Below are positions 17,439 through 25,780 of a DNA stretch of 64,000 bases, piece after piece. Position 1 is the first letter of the stretch. Every line of letters begins with the position of its first letter. Source of the DNA: Pseudomonas sp. UMAB-08. Lineage in GTDB: Bacteria > Pseudomonadota > Gammaproteobacteria > Pseudomonadales > Pseudomonadaceae. Under the pieces are notes generated by a model, which ran no database searches, had not been told where the DNA came from, and saw nothing but the letters and a program-made list of their open reading frames with translations. Position numbers and translations under genes: made by a program. The stretch covers positions 62,001 through 126,000 of the forward strand of contig NZ_LT607421.1 of assembly GCF_900095225.1 (NCBI RefSeq), read 5' to 3'.

Positions 17439-18298
17439 TCCTTACGATGACGGATCAAGCCTTCCTGGGTGACAGAGGCCACTAACTTGCCTGCGCGGGT
17501 ATACACGCTGCCTCGCGAGAAACCACGAGAATTGCCGGCCCACGGGCTGTCCATCACGTACAGCAACCAGTCATCGGCGCGCAGATCTGCGTGAAACCAA
17601 AGGGAGTGATCAAGGCTGGCGACCTGCATGTCTTTCTGCCAGACCGACTTGCCGTGAGGCTGCAACGACGTCGTCAGCAGATTGAAATCCGAGGCGTATG
17701 CCAACAGGTACTTATGCAGTGCCGGCACATCCGGCAGCGTGCCGTCGGCGCGAAACCAAACGTATTTGATCGGCTCTGTCGGCAGCGGGTTGTAAGGATC
17801 AATGTCAGTTACCGGGCGGAACTCGATCGGCTTCGGGCACAGCAGTTTTTCACGCATGTGATCCGAGAGCAGGTGCGCGCGCTGCCGGGTCAACTCAAGT
17901 TCCGAGGGCAGGTTTTCTGGCCCGACGACGTCCGGCATCGTGGACTGGTGCTCATAACCCTCTTCGTCGTACTGGAACGATGCGCTGCACGTGAAGATCG
18001 GCTGCCCCTTCTGGATCGCCGTGACCCGACGGGTGCTGAAGCTGCCGCCATCGCGCACCCGGTCGACCTGATACACCACAGGCAAGGCGACGTCGCCGGG
18101 ACGCAGGAAATAGCCGTGCAGCGAATGCACATGGCGCTCGTCTTCGACCGTCTGACTGGCTGCCGACAGGGATTGGCCCAGCACTTGCCCGCCGAACAAC
18201 TGGCGAAAGCCAAGGTCCTGGCTACGTCCACGAAAGAGGTTCTCCTCAATGGGTTCCAGGGTTAGCAGTTCAACCAGATCATCCAGCACTTGGCTCAT
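17429..18298 (-). CDS. tesB: Acyl-CoA thioesterase II
   Basis: Hydrolyses medium- and long-chain acyl-CoA to fatty acid and CoA. The 289-residue protein has the TesB double hotdog: N-terminal FRGRSQDLGFRQLFGGQVLGQSLSAA, central HSLHGYFLRPGD, and in the second half the Asp of SLDHSLWFHADLRADDWLLY with SPWAGNSRGFSRG and YTRAGKLVASVTQEGLIR. Length and motifs match E. coli TesB. First gene of the tesB-HAD pair. Confidence 0.97.
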   Translation of the reverse strand: MSQVLDDLVELLTLEPIEENLFRGRSQDLGFRQLFGGQVLGQSLSAASQTVEDERHVHSLHGYFLRPGDVALPVVYQVDRVRDGGSFSTRRVTAIQKGQPIFTCSASFQYDEEGYEHQSTMPDVVGPENLPSELELTRQRAHLLSDHMREKLLCPKPIEFRPVTDIDPYNPLPTEPIKYVWFRADGTLPDVPALHKYLLAYASDFNLLTTSLQPHGKSVWQKDMQVASLDHSLWFHADLRADDWLLYVMDSPWAGNSRGFSRGSVYTRAGKLVASVTQEGLIRHRKDWV

Positions 18299-18447
18299 TC
18301 AGGGACTCCTCTCACAAAACTATGCTGCGCCTTCAAGGCTGCGGCGGGCGACGTATTCAGGCAGAAACAGAGGGTAACCCTAAGGTGTTGTCCCGGTCTG
18401 CGCGGCCAATGGCCAAATGATACAGAATTTGTCGGCGCCAGCCTTAC

Positions 18448-19017
18448 TCATCCCTTCAGGGTTTGCAGCCATTGTTGCCGAGTGATTCGATACAACACAT
18501 GAGGCTTCAACGGATCGCCGTCAGCCAGTTTCGGATGCTCGAAGTCATCCGCAAGATCATGCTGCATGCCGATGGCCTGCATGACTTTCTGTGACGCCAG
18601 ATTGTTCTGCGCAGTGAACGACACAATCTGATCCAGTTCTAAGCGCTCGAAGCCGCAACGCAGAGCGGTCCAGGCCGCCTCACTGGCAAACCCCAAACCC
18701 CAATGTTCCCGCGCCAGACGCCAGCTGATCTCGACAGCCGGTGTGAAGTGAGCATCGAAGCTCACCACTTCCAACCCGGTAAAACCGATGAAAGCCCCCG
18801 TGTCCTGGCGTTCCAATGCCCACAGACCAAACCCCAGCTCGGCGAAATGCCCACGCATTCGTCCGATCTGGGCCGCGCTTTCCAGCCGGCTCATGGGTGC
18901 TGGAAAATAACGCATCACGTGCGGGTCGGCACACATCGCCGCGAACGCCGGCAAATCGTCATCTCGCCACTGCCGCATCAGCAACCGGGCACTGTTGAGT
19001 TCCAGTATCCGCTCCAT
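18448..19017 (-). CDS. GNAT family N-acetyltransferase (RimJ/RimL-like)
   Basis: A 189-residue protein of the acetyltransferase-3 group: N-terminal LNSARLLMRQWRDDDLPAFAAMCADP, central EISWRLAREHWGLGFASEAA with the acetyl-CoA loop, and IVSFTAQNNLASQKVMQAIGM. Such enzymes acetylate protein N-termini, amino acids or drugs, and the acceptor here is unknown. A TAGGAGC ribosome binding site supports 19017, and the ATG at 19083 would add 22 unrelated residues. Confidence 0.85.
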   Translation of the reverse strand: MERILELNSARLLMRQWRDDDLPAFAAMCADPHVMRYFPAPMSRLESAAQIGRMRGHFAELGFGLWALERQDTGAFIGFTGLEVVSFDAHFTPAVEISWRLAREHWGLGFASEAAWTALRCGFERLELDQIVSFTAQNNLASQKVMQAIGMQHDLADDFEHPKLADGDPLKPHVLYRITRQQWLQTLKG

Positions 19018-19149
19018 CGGGCTGCTCCTATAACTGTCCAGTAAATGGCTTGCCAAAGTAGTACACCGCTCAGCAGCCCTCAATCAAGGTGCTGTGCGGG
19101 CAAGGACAATGCTGGCAACATTCAGCTTCGACCGCTGACCGGAAGCAAA

Positions 19150-20070
19150 ATGCCCCTGCCGCTCATCTACCACGATGATTACAGCCCGGATTTCCCGGCT
19201 GAGCATCGCTTTCCGATGGATAAATTCCGTTTACTGCGCGACCACCTGATCGAAAGCGGCCTGACCACTGACGCCCAGCTGTTGCGCCCGGACGTCTGCC
19301 CAAGCGATGTTCTGGCGTTGGCCCATGATCCGGCGTACATCCAGCGCTACATGAGCGGTGACCTGTCCCGCGAAGACCAGCGCCGCCTTGGCCTGCCGTG
19401 GAGCGAGGCCCTGGCACAGCGCACAGTGCGTGCGGTGGGCGGCTCGCTGCTGGCGGCCGAACAGGCGCTGCAACACGGCATGGCCTGCCATCTGGCGGGC
19501 GGCACACACCATGCGCACTATGACCATCCCGCCGGCTTCTGCATTTTTAACGACCTGGCAGTGATCAGTCACTATCTGCTGGAAAGCGGTCGGGTCGGGC
19601 GCGTATTGATCTTCGATTGCGACGTGCATCAGGGCGACGGCACCGCGCGCATCCTCGCCAACACGCCCGACGCGATCACCGTTTCCCTGCATTGCGAAAA
19701 GAACTTCCCGGCACGCAAGGCTGAAAGTGACTGGGACATCCCCCTGCCCATGGGCATGGGCGATGACGATTACCTGAAAGTGGTCGACGATCTGTTGAAC
19801 TACTTACTGCCGTTCTATCAGCCGGACCTGGTGCTGTATGACGCCGGGGTCGACGTGCACAAGGACGATGCCCTGGGTTATCTGCAACTTACCGACGCAG
19901 GGGTGGCGGCTCGCGATGAAGCCGTGCTGCGCCATTGCCTGCACCGGGACATTCCGGTGATGGGCGTGATCGGCGGTGGCTACAGCAAGGACCGCAAGGC
20001 GCTGGCGCGACGGCACGGGATACTGCACCACAGCGCGCAAAAGGTCTGGGTGTCTGCCGGACTGAACTGA
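19150..20070 (+). CDS. Histone-deacetylase-like amidohydrolase (class IV type)
   Basis: A 306-residue member of the arginase/deacetylase fold. Visible zinc-site and catalytic elements are GGTHHAHYDHPAGFCIFND (tandem His), FDCDVHQGDGTA (Asp/His ligands) and YDAGVDVHKDD (second Asp). It lacks histones as substrate, so the bacterial enzymes are thought to deacetylate polyamines or other N-acetyl compounds. The start at 19150 follows GGAAGC. The frame runs back to 19045 without conservation. It is divergent from the GNAT gene (133 bases between starts), so an acetyltransferase and a deacetylase lie back to back, though no functional link is shown. Confidence 0.87.
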   Translation: MPLPLIYHDDYSPDFPAEHRFPMDKFRLLRDHLIESGLTTDAQLLRPDVCPSDVLALAHDPAYIQRYMSGDLSREDQRRLGLPWSEALAQRTVRAVGGSLLAAEQALQHGMACHLAGGTHHAHYDHPAGFCIFNDLAVISHYLLESGRVGRVLIFDCDVHQGDGTARILANTPDAITVSLHCEKNFPARKAESDWDIPLPMGMGDDDYLKVVDDLLNYLLPFYQPDLVLYDAGVDVHKDDALGYLQLTDAGVAARDEAVLRHCLHRDIPVMGVIGGGYSKDRKALARRHGILHHSAQKVWVSAGLN

Positions 20071-20097
20071 GACTTTACCGCTGCCGCCCCGCCTTAA

Positions 20098-20213
20098 CTG
20101 TCCACAATGGCTGTGGAACTGCCTGTGGATAACCTGAGCGAAAGCCTCTCCAGGCCCTATTCCGCGTGGCCTGGCGATAGCTGTATGTTTTTTGATCAAG
20201 AGTTGTCCACAGG
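20098..20213. other. Nested inverted repeats built on DnaA-box-like sequence
   Basis: The 223-base gap after the deacetylase gene holds TGTGGATAA at 20124-20132 (perfect reverse of the DnaA box TTATCCACA), TTGTCCACA at 20203-20211 (one mismatch) and CTGTCCACA at 20098-20106 (two mismatches). CCTGTGGATAAC (20122-20133) and GTTGTCCACAGG (20202-20213) form a 12-base inverted repeat with one mismatch (G-U in RNA). They enclose a second perfect 7-bp stem, CCAGGCC/GGCCTGG (20150-20156 and 20168-20174). It may bind DnaA or fold as RNA. Confidence 0.5.
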
Positions 20214-20293
20214 CTGATCCTGCGCACAGCCCTGAACAGAGCGCCTGTCCTCCGGTAGAATGCACGGCTTACTTCGCCGACCCGCAGTGCGCC

Positions 20294-21538
20294 ATGACCC
20301 ACGTCCCTCCAGCTGTTGCTCATTCAGTCGCGATCATTGGCGGCGGCCCTGCGGGATTGATGGCGGCCGAGGTCTTGAGTCAGGCCGGGATCAAGGTCGA
20401 CCTGTACGATGCCATGCCCTCGGTAGGTCGCAAATTCCTGCTGGCGGGCGTTGGCGGGATGAACATTACTCACTCCGAACCCTACCCGGCGTTTCTCTCC
20501 CGTTACGCTGAACGCGCGCCCTTCATCGCGCCGTTACTGCGCAGCTTTGGCGCCGATTCGTTGCGCAACTGGATTCACGAACTGGGCATCGAGACCTTTG
20601 TCGGCAGTTCGGGCCGGGTGTTCCCCACGGACATGAAAGCAGCGCCGCTATTGCGCGCTTGGCTCAAGCGCCTGCGCGAATCGGGCGTCACCCTGCATAC
20701 CCGCCATCGCTGGCTGGGCTGGAACGTTGAGGGTGCATTGCGCATTGCCCATGCCGACAGCGAACAAACGATAAAACCCGATGCGGTGCTGTTGGCACTC
20801 GGCGGCGCCAGTTGGGCGCGGCTCGGTTCGGATGGCGCCTGGCTGCCCTGGCTGGAGCAACGCGGTATCGGCATGACGGCCCTGCAACCGAGCAACTGCG
20901 GGTTTGAGGTGGCGGGCTGGAGCGAACTGATGCGCAACAAATTTGCAGGCGCCCCACTGAAGAACATCGCCATCGGCCTGCAAGGGCAAACGCCTCGCCT
21001 GGGCGAATGTGTACTGACCGAGACCGGCGTCGAGGGCAGCCTGATTTATGCGTTGTCGGCGCACATCCGTGAGCAGATCAATCAGCAGGGCTCGGCAACC
21101 GTGGACATCGACCTTCTACCGGGCAAGTCGATCGGGAACGTCCAGGCAGCGCTGGCCAAACCACGCGGCTCGCGCTCGATGTCCAAGCACCTGCACAGTC
21201 AGTTGGGGATTGATGGGGTCAAGGCGGCGTTATTGCGCGAACTGGCGCCAGTTGAGTCGTTCGCCGACCCGGCGCTGCTGGCAAAGGCCCTGAAGGCCTT
21301 GCCGCTGACACTGGTCAAAACGCGACCGCTGGATGAAGCCATCAGCACCGCAGGCGGCGTGCCGTTCGAAGCGATGACGGAAAACTTGATGCTCAAACAG
21401 CTACCGGGAGTGTTCTGCGCCGGAGAAATGCTCGACTGGGAAGCCCCCACCGGCGGCTACCTGCTGACGGCGTGCTTCGCCAGCGGCCGCGCGGCAGGGC
21501 TGGGCATGCTGGAATGGCTTCACAGCAACTCCCTGTAG
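20294..21538 (+). CDS. NAD(P)/FAD-dependent oxidoreductase, HI0933 (BaiN) family
   Basis: A 414-residue flavoprotein. It opens with the dinucleotide fold VAIIGGGPAGLMAAEVLSQAG, then GRKFLLAGVGGMNITHSEP, the stretch that marks the HI0933/BaiN family. A middle insertion domain follows, and the C-terminal FAD segment is FCAGEMLDWEAPTGGYLLTACFASGRAAG. The reaction is not established for this subgroup (TIGR03862-like). The start at 20294 is the first ATG before the Rossmann motif. A hairpin separates its stop from the convergent rhlE. Confidence 0.9.
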   Translation: MTHVPPAVAHSVAIIGGGPAGLMAAEVLSQAGIKVDLYDAMPSVGRKFLLAGVGGMNITHSEPYPAFLSRYAERAPFIAPLLRSFGADSLRNWIHELGIETFVGSSGRVFPTDMKAAPLLRAWLKRLRESGVTLHTRHRWLGWNVEGALRIAHADSEQTIKPDAVLLALGGASWARLGSDGAWLPWLEQRGIGMTALQPSNCGFEVAGWSELMRNKFAGAPLKNIAIGLQGQTPRLGECVLTETGVEGSLIYALSAHIREQINQQGSATVDIDLLPGKSIGNVQAALAKPRGSRSMSKHLHSQLGIDGVKAALLRELAPVESFADPALLAKALKALPLTLVKTRPLDEAISTAGGVPFEAMTENLMLKQLPGVFCAGEMLDWEAPTGGYLLTACFASGRAAGLGMLEWLHSNSL

Positions 21539-21542
21539 CCGC

Positions 21543-21570
21543 GCGCTTGCCCGCGATGGCGGGCAAGCGC
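21543..21570. repeat. REP-type hairpin between convergent genes
   Basis: Perfect 12-bp stem, GCGCTTGCCCGC with GCGGGCAAGCGC, and a GATG loop, placed between the stops of the flavoprotein gene (21538) and rhlE (21580). It is a typical Pseudomonas REP palindrome and could also end transcription from both sides. Confidence 0.8.
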
Positions 21571-21579
21571 ACTGCTGCA

Positions 21580-22914
21580 TCAAGGCTTTTTCTTGCGCGG
21601 CCCGGTATTGAACACCGGCACTTTACGCACCGCCTTGACCATCGGCACGTCGGCGGCGGTTTCGCCACTGTCGACCCATTTACCCAGGTTACGTTTGCCA
21701 CCGCCTGACACTTTGGGTTTTTTCGGCTTCTTCGGCTTTTTCAGAATCTGGCCGCTGGCGTCAGTAGTCGGCACGCGATGCTCCGGCTCGAAATCCTGCT
21801 CTTCATGACGTTCCAGGGTCTGGCGAGTCAAGGTTTCGATGGCAGACAGCAGTTCCACTTCGTCGGCGCAGACAAACGAAATCGCTTCGCCCGTCAAACC
21901 CGCACGCCCGGTACGACCGATCCGGTGGATGTAATCCTCGGCCACAATCGGCAGGTCGAAGTTGATCACGGTCGGCAGGTCGTCGATGTCCAGACCGCGA
22001 GCAGCGACGTCGGTGGCCACCAGAATCTGGACCTCGCGGGCCTTGAAACGGTCAAGCGCGCGCTGACGGGTTGCCTGCGGTTTGTCGCCATGAATACCGT
22101 CAGCGTTGATGCCCAACCCTTGCAAGCGCTCGACCAGTTGATCAACACCCACACGGGTCTTGGCGAATACCAGCACCTGACTCCAATGCTGCTTTTTCAG
22201 CAGATGGATAAACAGTTCGGTCTTGCGCTTTTTATCTACCGGCACCACCCACTGCTTGACCGAGCTCGCCGCGACGTTGCGCGGGCTGACTTCGATGGTC
22301 AGTGGGTCATCGAGCATCTGCCCGGCCAGTTGGCGGATGGCGTCGGAGAAGGTCGCGGAGAACAGCAAGGTCTGACGACGCTTGGGCAAGGCAGCATAGA
22401 TGTCACGCAGCTCTTCGGAGAAACCGAGATCGAGCATGCGATCAGCTTCATCGAGAACCAGGATTTGCAATTGATTAAACTTCAGCGCTTTCTGCCGATA
22501 GAGATCCAGCAGGCGACCTGGGGTTGCCACCAGTACATCGACCCCGCTGCGCAGCTTCATCATCTGCGGATTGATGCTGACGCCGCCGTACACCGCGTAA
22601 GTTTTCAGCGGCAGGTTTTCGTTGTACTGCTCAATGTTTTCATGAACCTGCTCCGCCAGTTCGCGGGTCGGCACCAACACCAGTGCGCGCACTGAGTTGG
22701 CCGCCACTTTCGGGCCTTCCATCGTCAAGCGTTGCAGCAGCGGCAAGGCGAAACCGGCGGTCTTGCCAGTGCCGGTCTGGGCGGCGGCCATCAAGTCGCG
22801 ACCGGCCAGCACCGGAGGAATCGCTTGTGCCTGCACAGGCGTCGGAGTCTGGTAGCCGAGGGCCTCAAGGGCACGCAACAAGGGTTCGATCAGGCCGAGA
22901 GTGGCGAATGTCAT
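21580..22914 (-). CDS. rhlE: DEAD-box RNA helicase RhlE
   Basis: ATP-dependent RNA helicase linked to ribosome assembly and RNA decay. The 444-residue protein has all DEAD-box motifs in order: F/Q motif GYQTPTPVQAQAIP, Walker A AQTGTGKT (near 50), PTRELAEQV, LDEADRMLD (near 150), SAT, and HRIGRTGRAG (near 330). The C-terminal tail is basic and proline/lysine-rich (KKPKKPKKPK, ending GPRKKKP), an RNA-binding extension usual for Pseudomonas RhlE. Confidence 0.93.
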   Translation of the reverse strand: MTFATLGLIEPLLRALEALGYQTPTPVQAQAIPPVLAGRDLMAAAQTGTGKTAGFALPLLQRLTMEGPKVAANSVRALVLVPTRELAEQVHENIEQYNENLPLKTYAVYGGVSINPQMMKLRSGVDVLVATPGRLLDLYRQKALKFNQLQILVLDEADRMLDLGFSEELRDIYAALPKRRQTLLFSATFSDAIRQLAGQMLDDPLTIEVSPRNVAASSVKQWVVPVDKKRKTELFIHLLKKQHWSQVLVFAKTRVGVDQLVERLQGLGINADGIHGDKPQATRQRALDRFKAREVQILVATDVAARGLDIDDLPTVINFDLPIVAEDYIHRIGRTGRAGLTGEAISFVCADEVELLSAIETLTRQTLERHEEQDFEPEHRVPTTDASGQILKKPKKPKKPKVSGGGKRNLGKWVDSGETAADVPMVKAVRKVPVFNTGPRKKKP

Positions 22915-22953
22915 GGGGATACCGTAGGGGAAATTCAGCGCAAGGCGCGCAGT

Positions 22954-23895
22954 TTACCCTGTCCGCACCGATCCAGCCTGTTCCTGTTTTAGTTCCGGCT
23001 GTTGTTCCAGGGCTGGTTGCTTGCGCCACTGTGGCAAACCGATCAGGACCACCGCGCTGATGATGACTGCCATCGCCAGGCACTCTTCGACGCCAATGTG
23101 CTCACCCGCGAACACAATACCCAGCAGCACCGCCACGGCCGGGTTGACGTACGCATAGCTGGTCGCCGCCGCCGGGCGCACGTTTTTCAGCAGGTACATA
23201 TAAGCGCTGAACGCCACGATTGAGCCAAACACCACCAGATACGCCAAGGCGCCCCAGCCTGCTGCGCTCGGCATTGCGTGCAGACGCTCACCGCTCAAGG
23301 CGCTGCCGATCAACAGCACCACACCGGCGACGATCATTTCCGCACCGCTGGCGATGGGGCCGACGGGCAATGGCAGGCTTTTGCTCCAGACCGAACCGAA
23401 CGCCCAGGAGGCTGCCGCGAAAATCACCAGCGCCGCGCCATACGGGCTGGACTGCAGATTGGAACCCATGTTGAGCAGGCCGATTCCGATCAAGCCCAGG
23501 AAGATCCCGGCCCATTCCAGACGGGTGTTGCGATGCCCCCATAACAGACCAAACAGCAGCGTGAACAAGGGCACAACGGCGACAGACAGGGCCGCGACAC
23601 TGGATGTCACGCCCAGATGCTCGGCCACCGTGATCCCGCCGTTGCCGCAGGCGAGCAGCAAAAAGCCGATCATGCCCGCCGCCTTCCATTGTTTCCAGGT
23701 CGGTGCCGGGGTCCCGCGAAAGCGCATGAAGGCATAGAGCAGGCAACCGGCAATCAGAAATCGCACCCCAGCCATCATCAGCGGTGGCCAGGACTCGATG
23801 CCGATGCGAATCACCAGGTAGGTCGACCCCCAAATCACATACAGCGCAAAAAAAGCGCCAATCAGGAGCAATGGAAAGCGGCGTGAGTTCGACAT
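22954..23895 (-). CDS. EamA-type DMT exporter (YedA-like)
   Basis: A 313-residue inner-membrane protein with ten predicted helices in two EamA repeats. The N-terminal FALYVIWGSTYLVIRIGIESWPPLMMAGVRFLIAG is the classic first repeat, and the second ends SYAYVNPAVAVLLGIVFAGE. Relatives (YedA, YddG-like) export amino acids or other metabolites. The gene is divergent from an Lrp-type regulator 155 bases away, the usual arrangement for an exporter controlled by its neighbour. The C-terminal tail is polar and Glu/Gln-rich. Confidence 0.9.
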   Translation of the reverse strand: MSNSRRFPLLLIGAFFALYVIWGSTYLVIRIGIESWPPLMMAGVRFLIAGCLLYAFMRFRGTPAPTWKQWKAAGMIGFLLLACGNGGITVAEHLGVTSSVAALSVAVVPLFTLLFGLLWGHRNTRLEWAGIFLGLIGIGLLNMGSNLQSSPYGAALVIFAAASWAFGSVWSKSLPLPVGPIASGAEMIVAGVVLLIGSALSGERLHAMPSAAGWGALAYLVVFGSIVAFSAYMYLLKNVRPAAATSYAYVNPAVAVLLGIVFAGEHIGVEECLAMAVIISAVVLIGLPQWRKQPALEQQPELKQEQAGSVRTG

Positions 23896-23989
23896 ACCAG
23901 GCTCTTAAGTCAGTTCTTATGATGACTTATCTTATGAAAGTGCCAGCGGAAAAATAAGCAGCAAACCCTGTTTGTTCGCACCTGATACT

Positions 23990-24018
23990 TTTCAAAGAAC
24001 GGATGTTTGGCTTATAAA
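23990..24018 (+). promoter_or_regulatory. Predicted sigma-70 promoter of the Lrp-type gene
   Basis: TTTCAA, 17-base spacer, TATAAA (-10 matches five of six). The expected start point, near 24025, falls in a perfect 10-base palindrome CTTTCGAAAG (24024-24033), a candidate operator for autoregulation. Confidence 0.5.
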
Positions 24019-24050
24019 CAGTACTTTCGAAAGCTGGCCAAAGGTGCGTG

Positions 24051-24512
24051 ATGAACCTGGATAAATACGATCGAATATTGCTCGATGCACTGCTCGAAAA
24101 CGGCCGCGCTTCTTTTGCGCAATTGGCGCGCCTGGTCAACCTGTCAGCACCCGCAGTGGCCGAACGCGTGGCCAAGCTGGAAGCCAGTGGGGTGATTACC
24201 GGTTATGAGGCAAAGGTGGACATGGCCAAGGTCGGCCTGCCGATTCAATGCGTGATCGAGTTGCGCCTGGCCAGCCATGGCAATCAGCAGACTTACGATG
24301 ATCTGGTGCGGATTCCCGAGCTGACCCAATGCCACCGCGTCACGGGCGACCCGTGCGTGATCATGCAGGCGGCTGTGGGTTCGATGCCGGAATTGGAGAA
24401 CCTGATCAACCGGGTGGCACAGTTCGGCTTCAGCAAAACCTCAATCGTGCTGTCGACATCAATCGAGCGGCGCATGCCGCTGGGTCATCTGGACGGTCAC
24501 GGGAAAGCCTGA
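24051..24512 (+). CDS. Lrp/AsnC family transcriptional regulator
   Basis: A 153-residue regulator with the N-terminal helix-turn-helix (LDKYDRILLDALLENGRASFAQLARLVNLSAPAVAERVAKLEASGVI) and a C-terminal RAM ligand-binding domain containing the HRVTGDPCVIM segment. It probably senses an amino acid. The ATG at 24051 follows AAGGTG, with a GTG directly before it. Control of the divergent EamA exporter is likely from position but not proven. Confidence 0.92.
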   Translation: MNLDKYDRILLDALLENGRASFAQLARLVNLSAPAVAERVAKLEASGVITGYEAKVDMAKVGLPIQCVIELRLASHGNQQTYDDLVRIPELTQCHRVTGDPCVIMQAAVGSMPELENLINRVAQFGFSKTSIVLSTSIERRMPLGHLDGHGKA

Positions 24513-24522
24513 AAGGCGACGC

Positions 24523-25134
24523 TTACAAACCGCGCTGACGCTTCAGGGCTTCGCTGATTTTAGCCGCGGGGACTTTTTGCAAGGTGCACAGAAACTGATG
24601 GGACACCCCGGCGATGCCGTGGGTCTGGCGCAACTCATTGGCCAGGTGCGCCGTGAGATTGGCCGCCATCTCCGCATCGGCCATGGCCCTGTGCGCCTTG
24701 CCCGTGTGCGGCAGCTTGGCCCACGTGGTCAGGGTGCCCAGCTTGTGATTCGGTGCGCCCGGCATCAAGCGGCGCGCCAACAGCATCGAACAGGCGAAGC
24801 TTTGTTCGCGATTGCGTTGAATGCGCGACAGTTCGTAGTCCCAGAATTTCTGGTCGAAAGAGGCGTTGTGCGCCACCAGCGGGGTGGTGCCGACAAAATC
24901 CGCCACTTCATTCATGACCTGGGTCGCCGAGGGCGCCGTGCGCAGCATGCTGTTGCTGATGCCGGTCAGCCCTTCGATAAACGCGGGGATACGCACCCCG
25001 GCATTCATCAGGCTCTGGTAACGCTCGACAATGCGCCCCTGCTCCATGATCACCACGGCAATCTCGGTGGCCCGGCAGCTGTTGTTGGGGGAAATGCCGG
25101 TGGTTTCAAAGTCGATGACTGCAATACGTTCCAA
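24523..25134 (-). CDS. DEDDh 3'-5' exonuclease, DnaQ-like
   Basis: A 203-residue exonuclease domain protein. ExoI is DFETTGIS (Asp, Glu), ExoII is HNASFDQKFWDYEL, and ExoIII is HRAMADAEM with His and Asp, so the DEDDh metal site is complete. It lacks the DNA polymerase III epsilon clamp and alpha-binding tail, so it is more likely a stand-alone repair or RNA-processing nuclease. Its stop lies 10 bases from the convergent Lrp-type gene. The NYN nuclease gene lies 39 bases upstream on the same strand. Confidence 0.88.
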   Translation of the reverse strand: MERIAVIDFETTGISPNNSCRATEIAVVIMEQGRIVERYQSLMNAGVRIPAFIEGLTGISNSMLRTAPSATQVMNEVADFVGTTPLVAHNASFDQKFWDYELSRIQRNREQSFACSMLLARRLMPGAPNHKLGTLTTWAKLPHTGKAHRAMADAEMAANLTAHLANELRQTHGIAGVSHQFLCTLQKVPAAKISEALKRQRGL

Positions 25135-25173
25135 ACGCGATCCAACCCGTCAAAAATTTCAAATACAAAAAAG

Positions 25174-25653
25174 TCAGCTTTTCAGCAGCAGCGCGCCTTC
25201 GATCGGTACATAACGGCTGGCCGCGCGAATCAGTGAGTTGGCGGTCAACCCTGGCACGCCATACGCGATGGCCTCGACCCCGTGTTTGCTGATGATACGC
25301 TCGAGCAGCAGATCGAAGTCGCCATCACCCGAAGCCAGCACCACCTCATCGACATGCGGTGCGGCGTCCATGATATCGATGGTGATCCCCACGTCCCAGT
25401 CGCCCTTGGCCGAGCCATCGCTGCGCTGGATATAAGGTTTGAGTTTCACGGTAAAACCGAGATTGCGCAGAATTTGCTGGAACTGCTGTTGTTTGCTGTC
25501 ACCACGATCGATGGCGTAGGCATACGCCTCGACAATCTGCCCGCGCTGGCTGATATCGGCCCACAGGGCAGCGTAGTTGAAGTGGCAACCATAAGCCTGG
25601 CGCACGGTGTAATAGAGGTTCTGTACATCGGCGAACACCGCGATTTTCTTCAC
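25174..25653 (-). CDS. NYN domain (LabA/DUF88) protein, probable RNase
   Basis: A 159-residue PIN-like NYN domain. It starts IAVFADVQNLYYTVRQ with the first acidic metal ligand and Asn, has KGDWDVGITIDIMD in the middle and VLASGDGDFDLLLERIISKHGV with the last acidic cluster, all typical of active LabA-like proteins. Family members are proposed RNases. It sits upstream of a DEDDh exonuclease gene in the same direction, which makes a nuclease pair. Confidence 0.85.
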   Translation of the reverse strand: MKKIAVFADVQNLYYTVRQAYGCHFNYAALWADISQRGQIVEAYAYAIDRGDSKQQQFQQILRNLGFTVKLKPYIQRSDGSAKGDWDVGITIDIMDAAPHVDEVVLASGDGDFDLLLERIISKHGVEAIAYGVPGLTANSLIRAASRYVPIEGALLLKS

Positions 25654-25780
25654 CGGAAATCCTCATGGCGCAGGCGTGCGCAAGCTGGCAGCAACGACCC
25701 GGGAATTGGGTCGGTGCTCAGTATGCCAGCTTGGGGGATATTTGAAGAGAAAGGGTGTTACCCCTGTAGGCGCACTTTAA

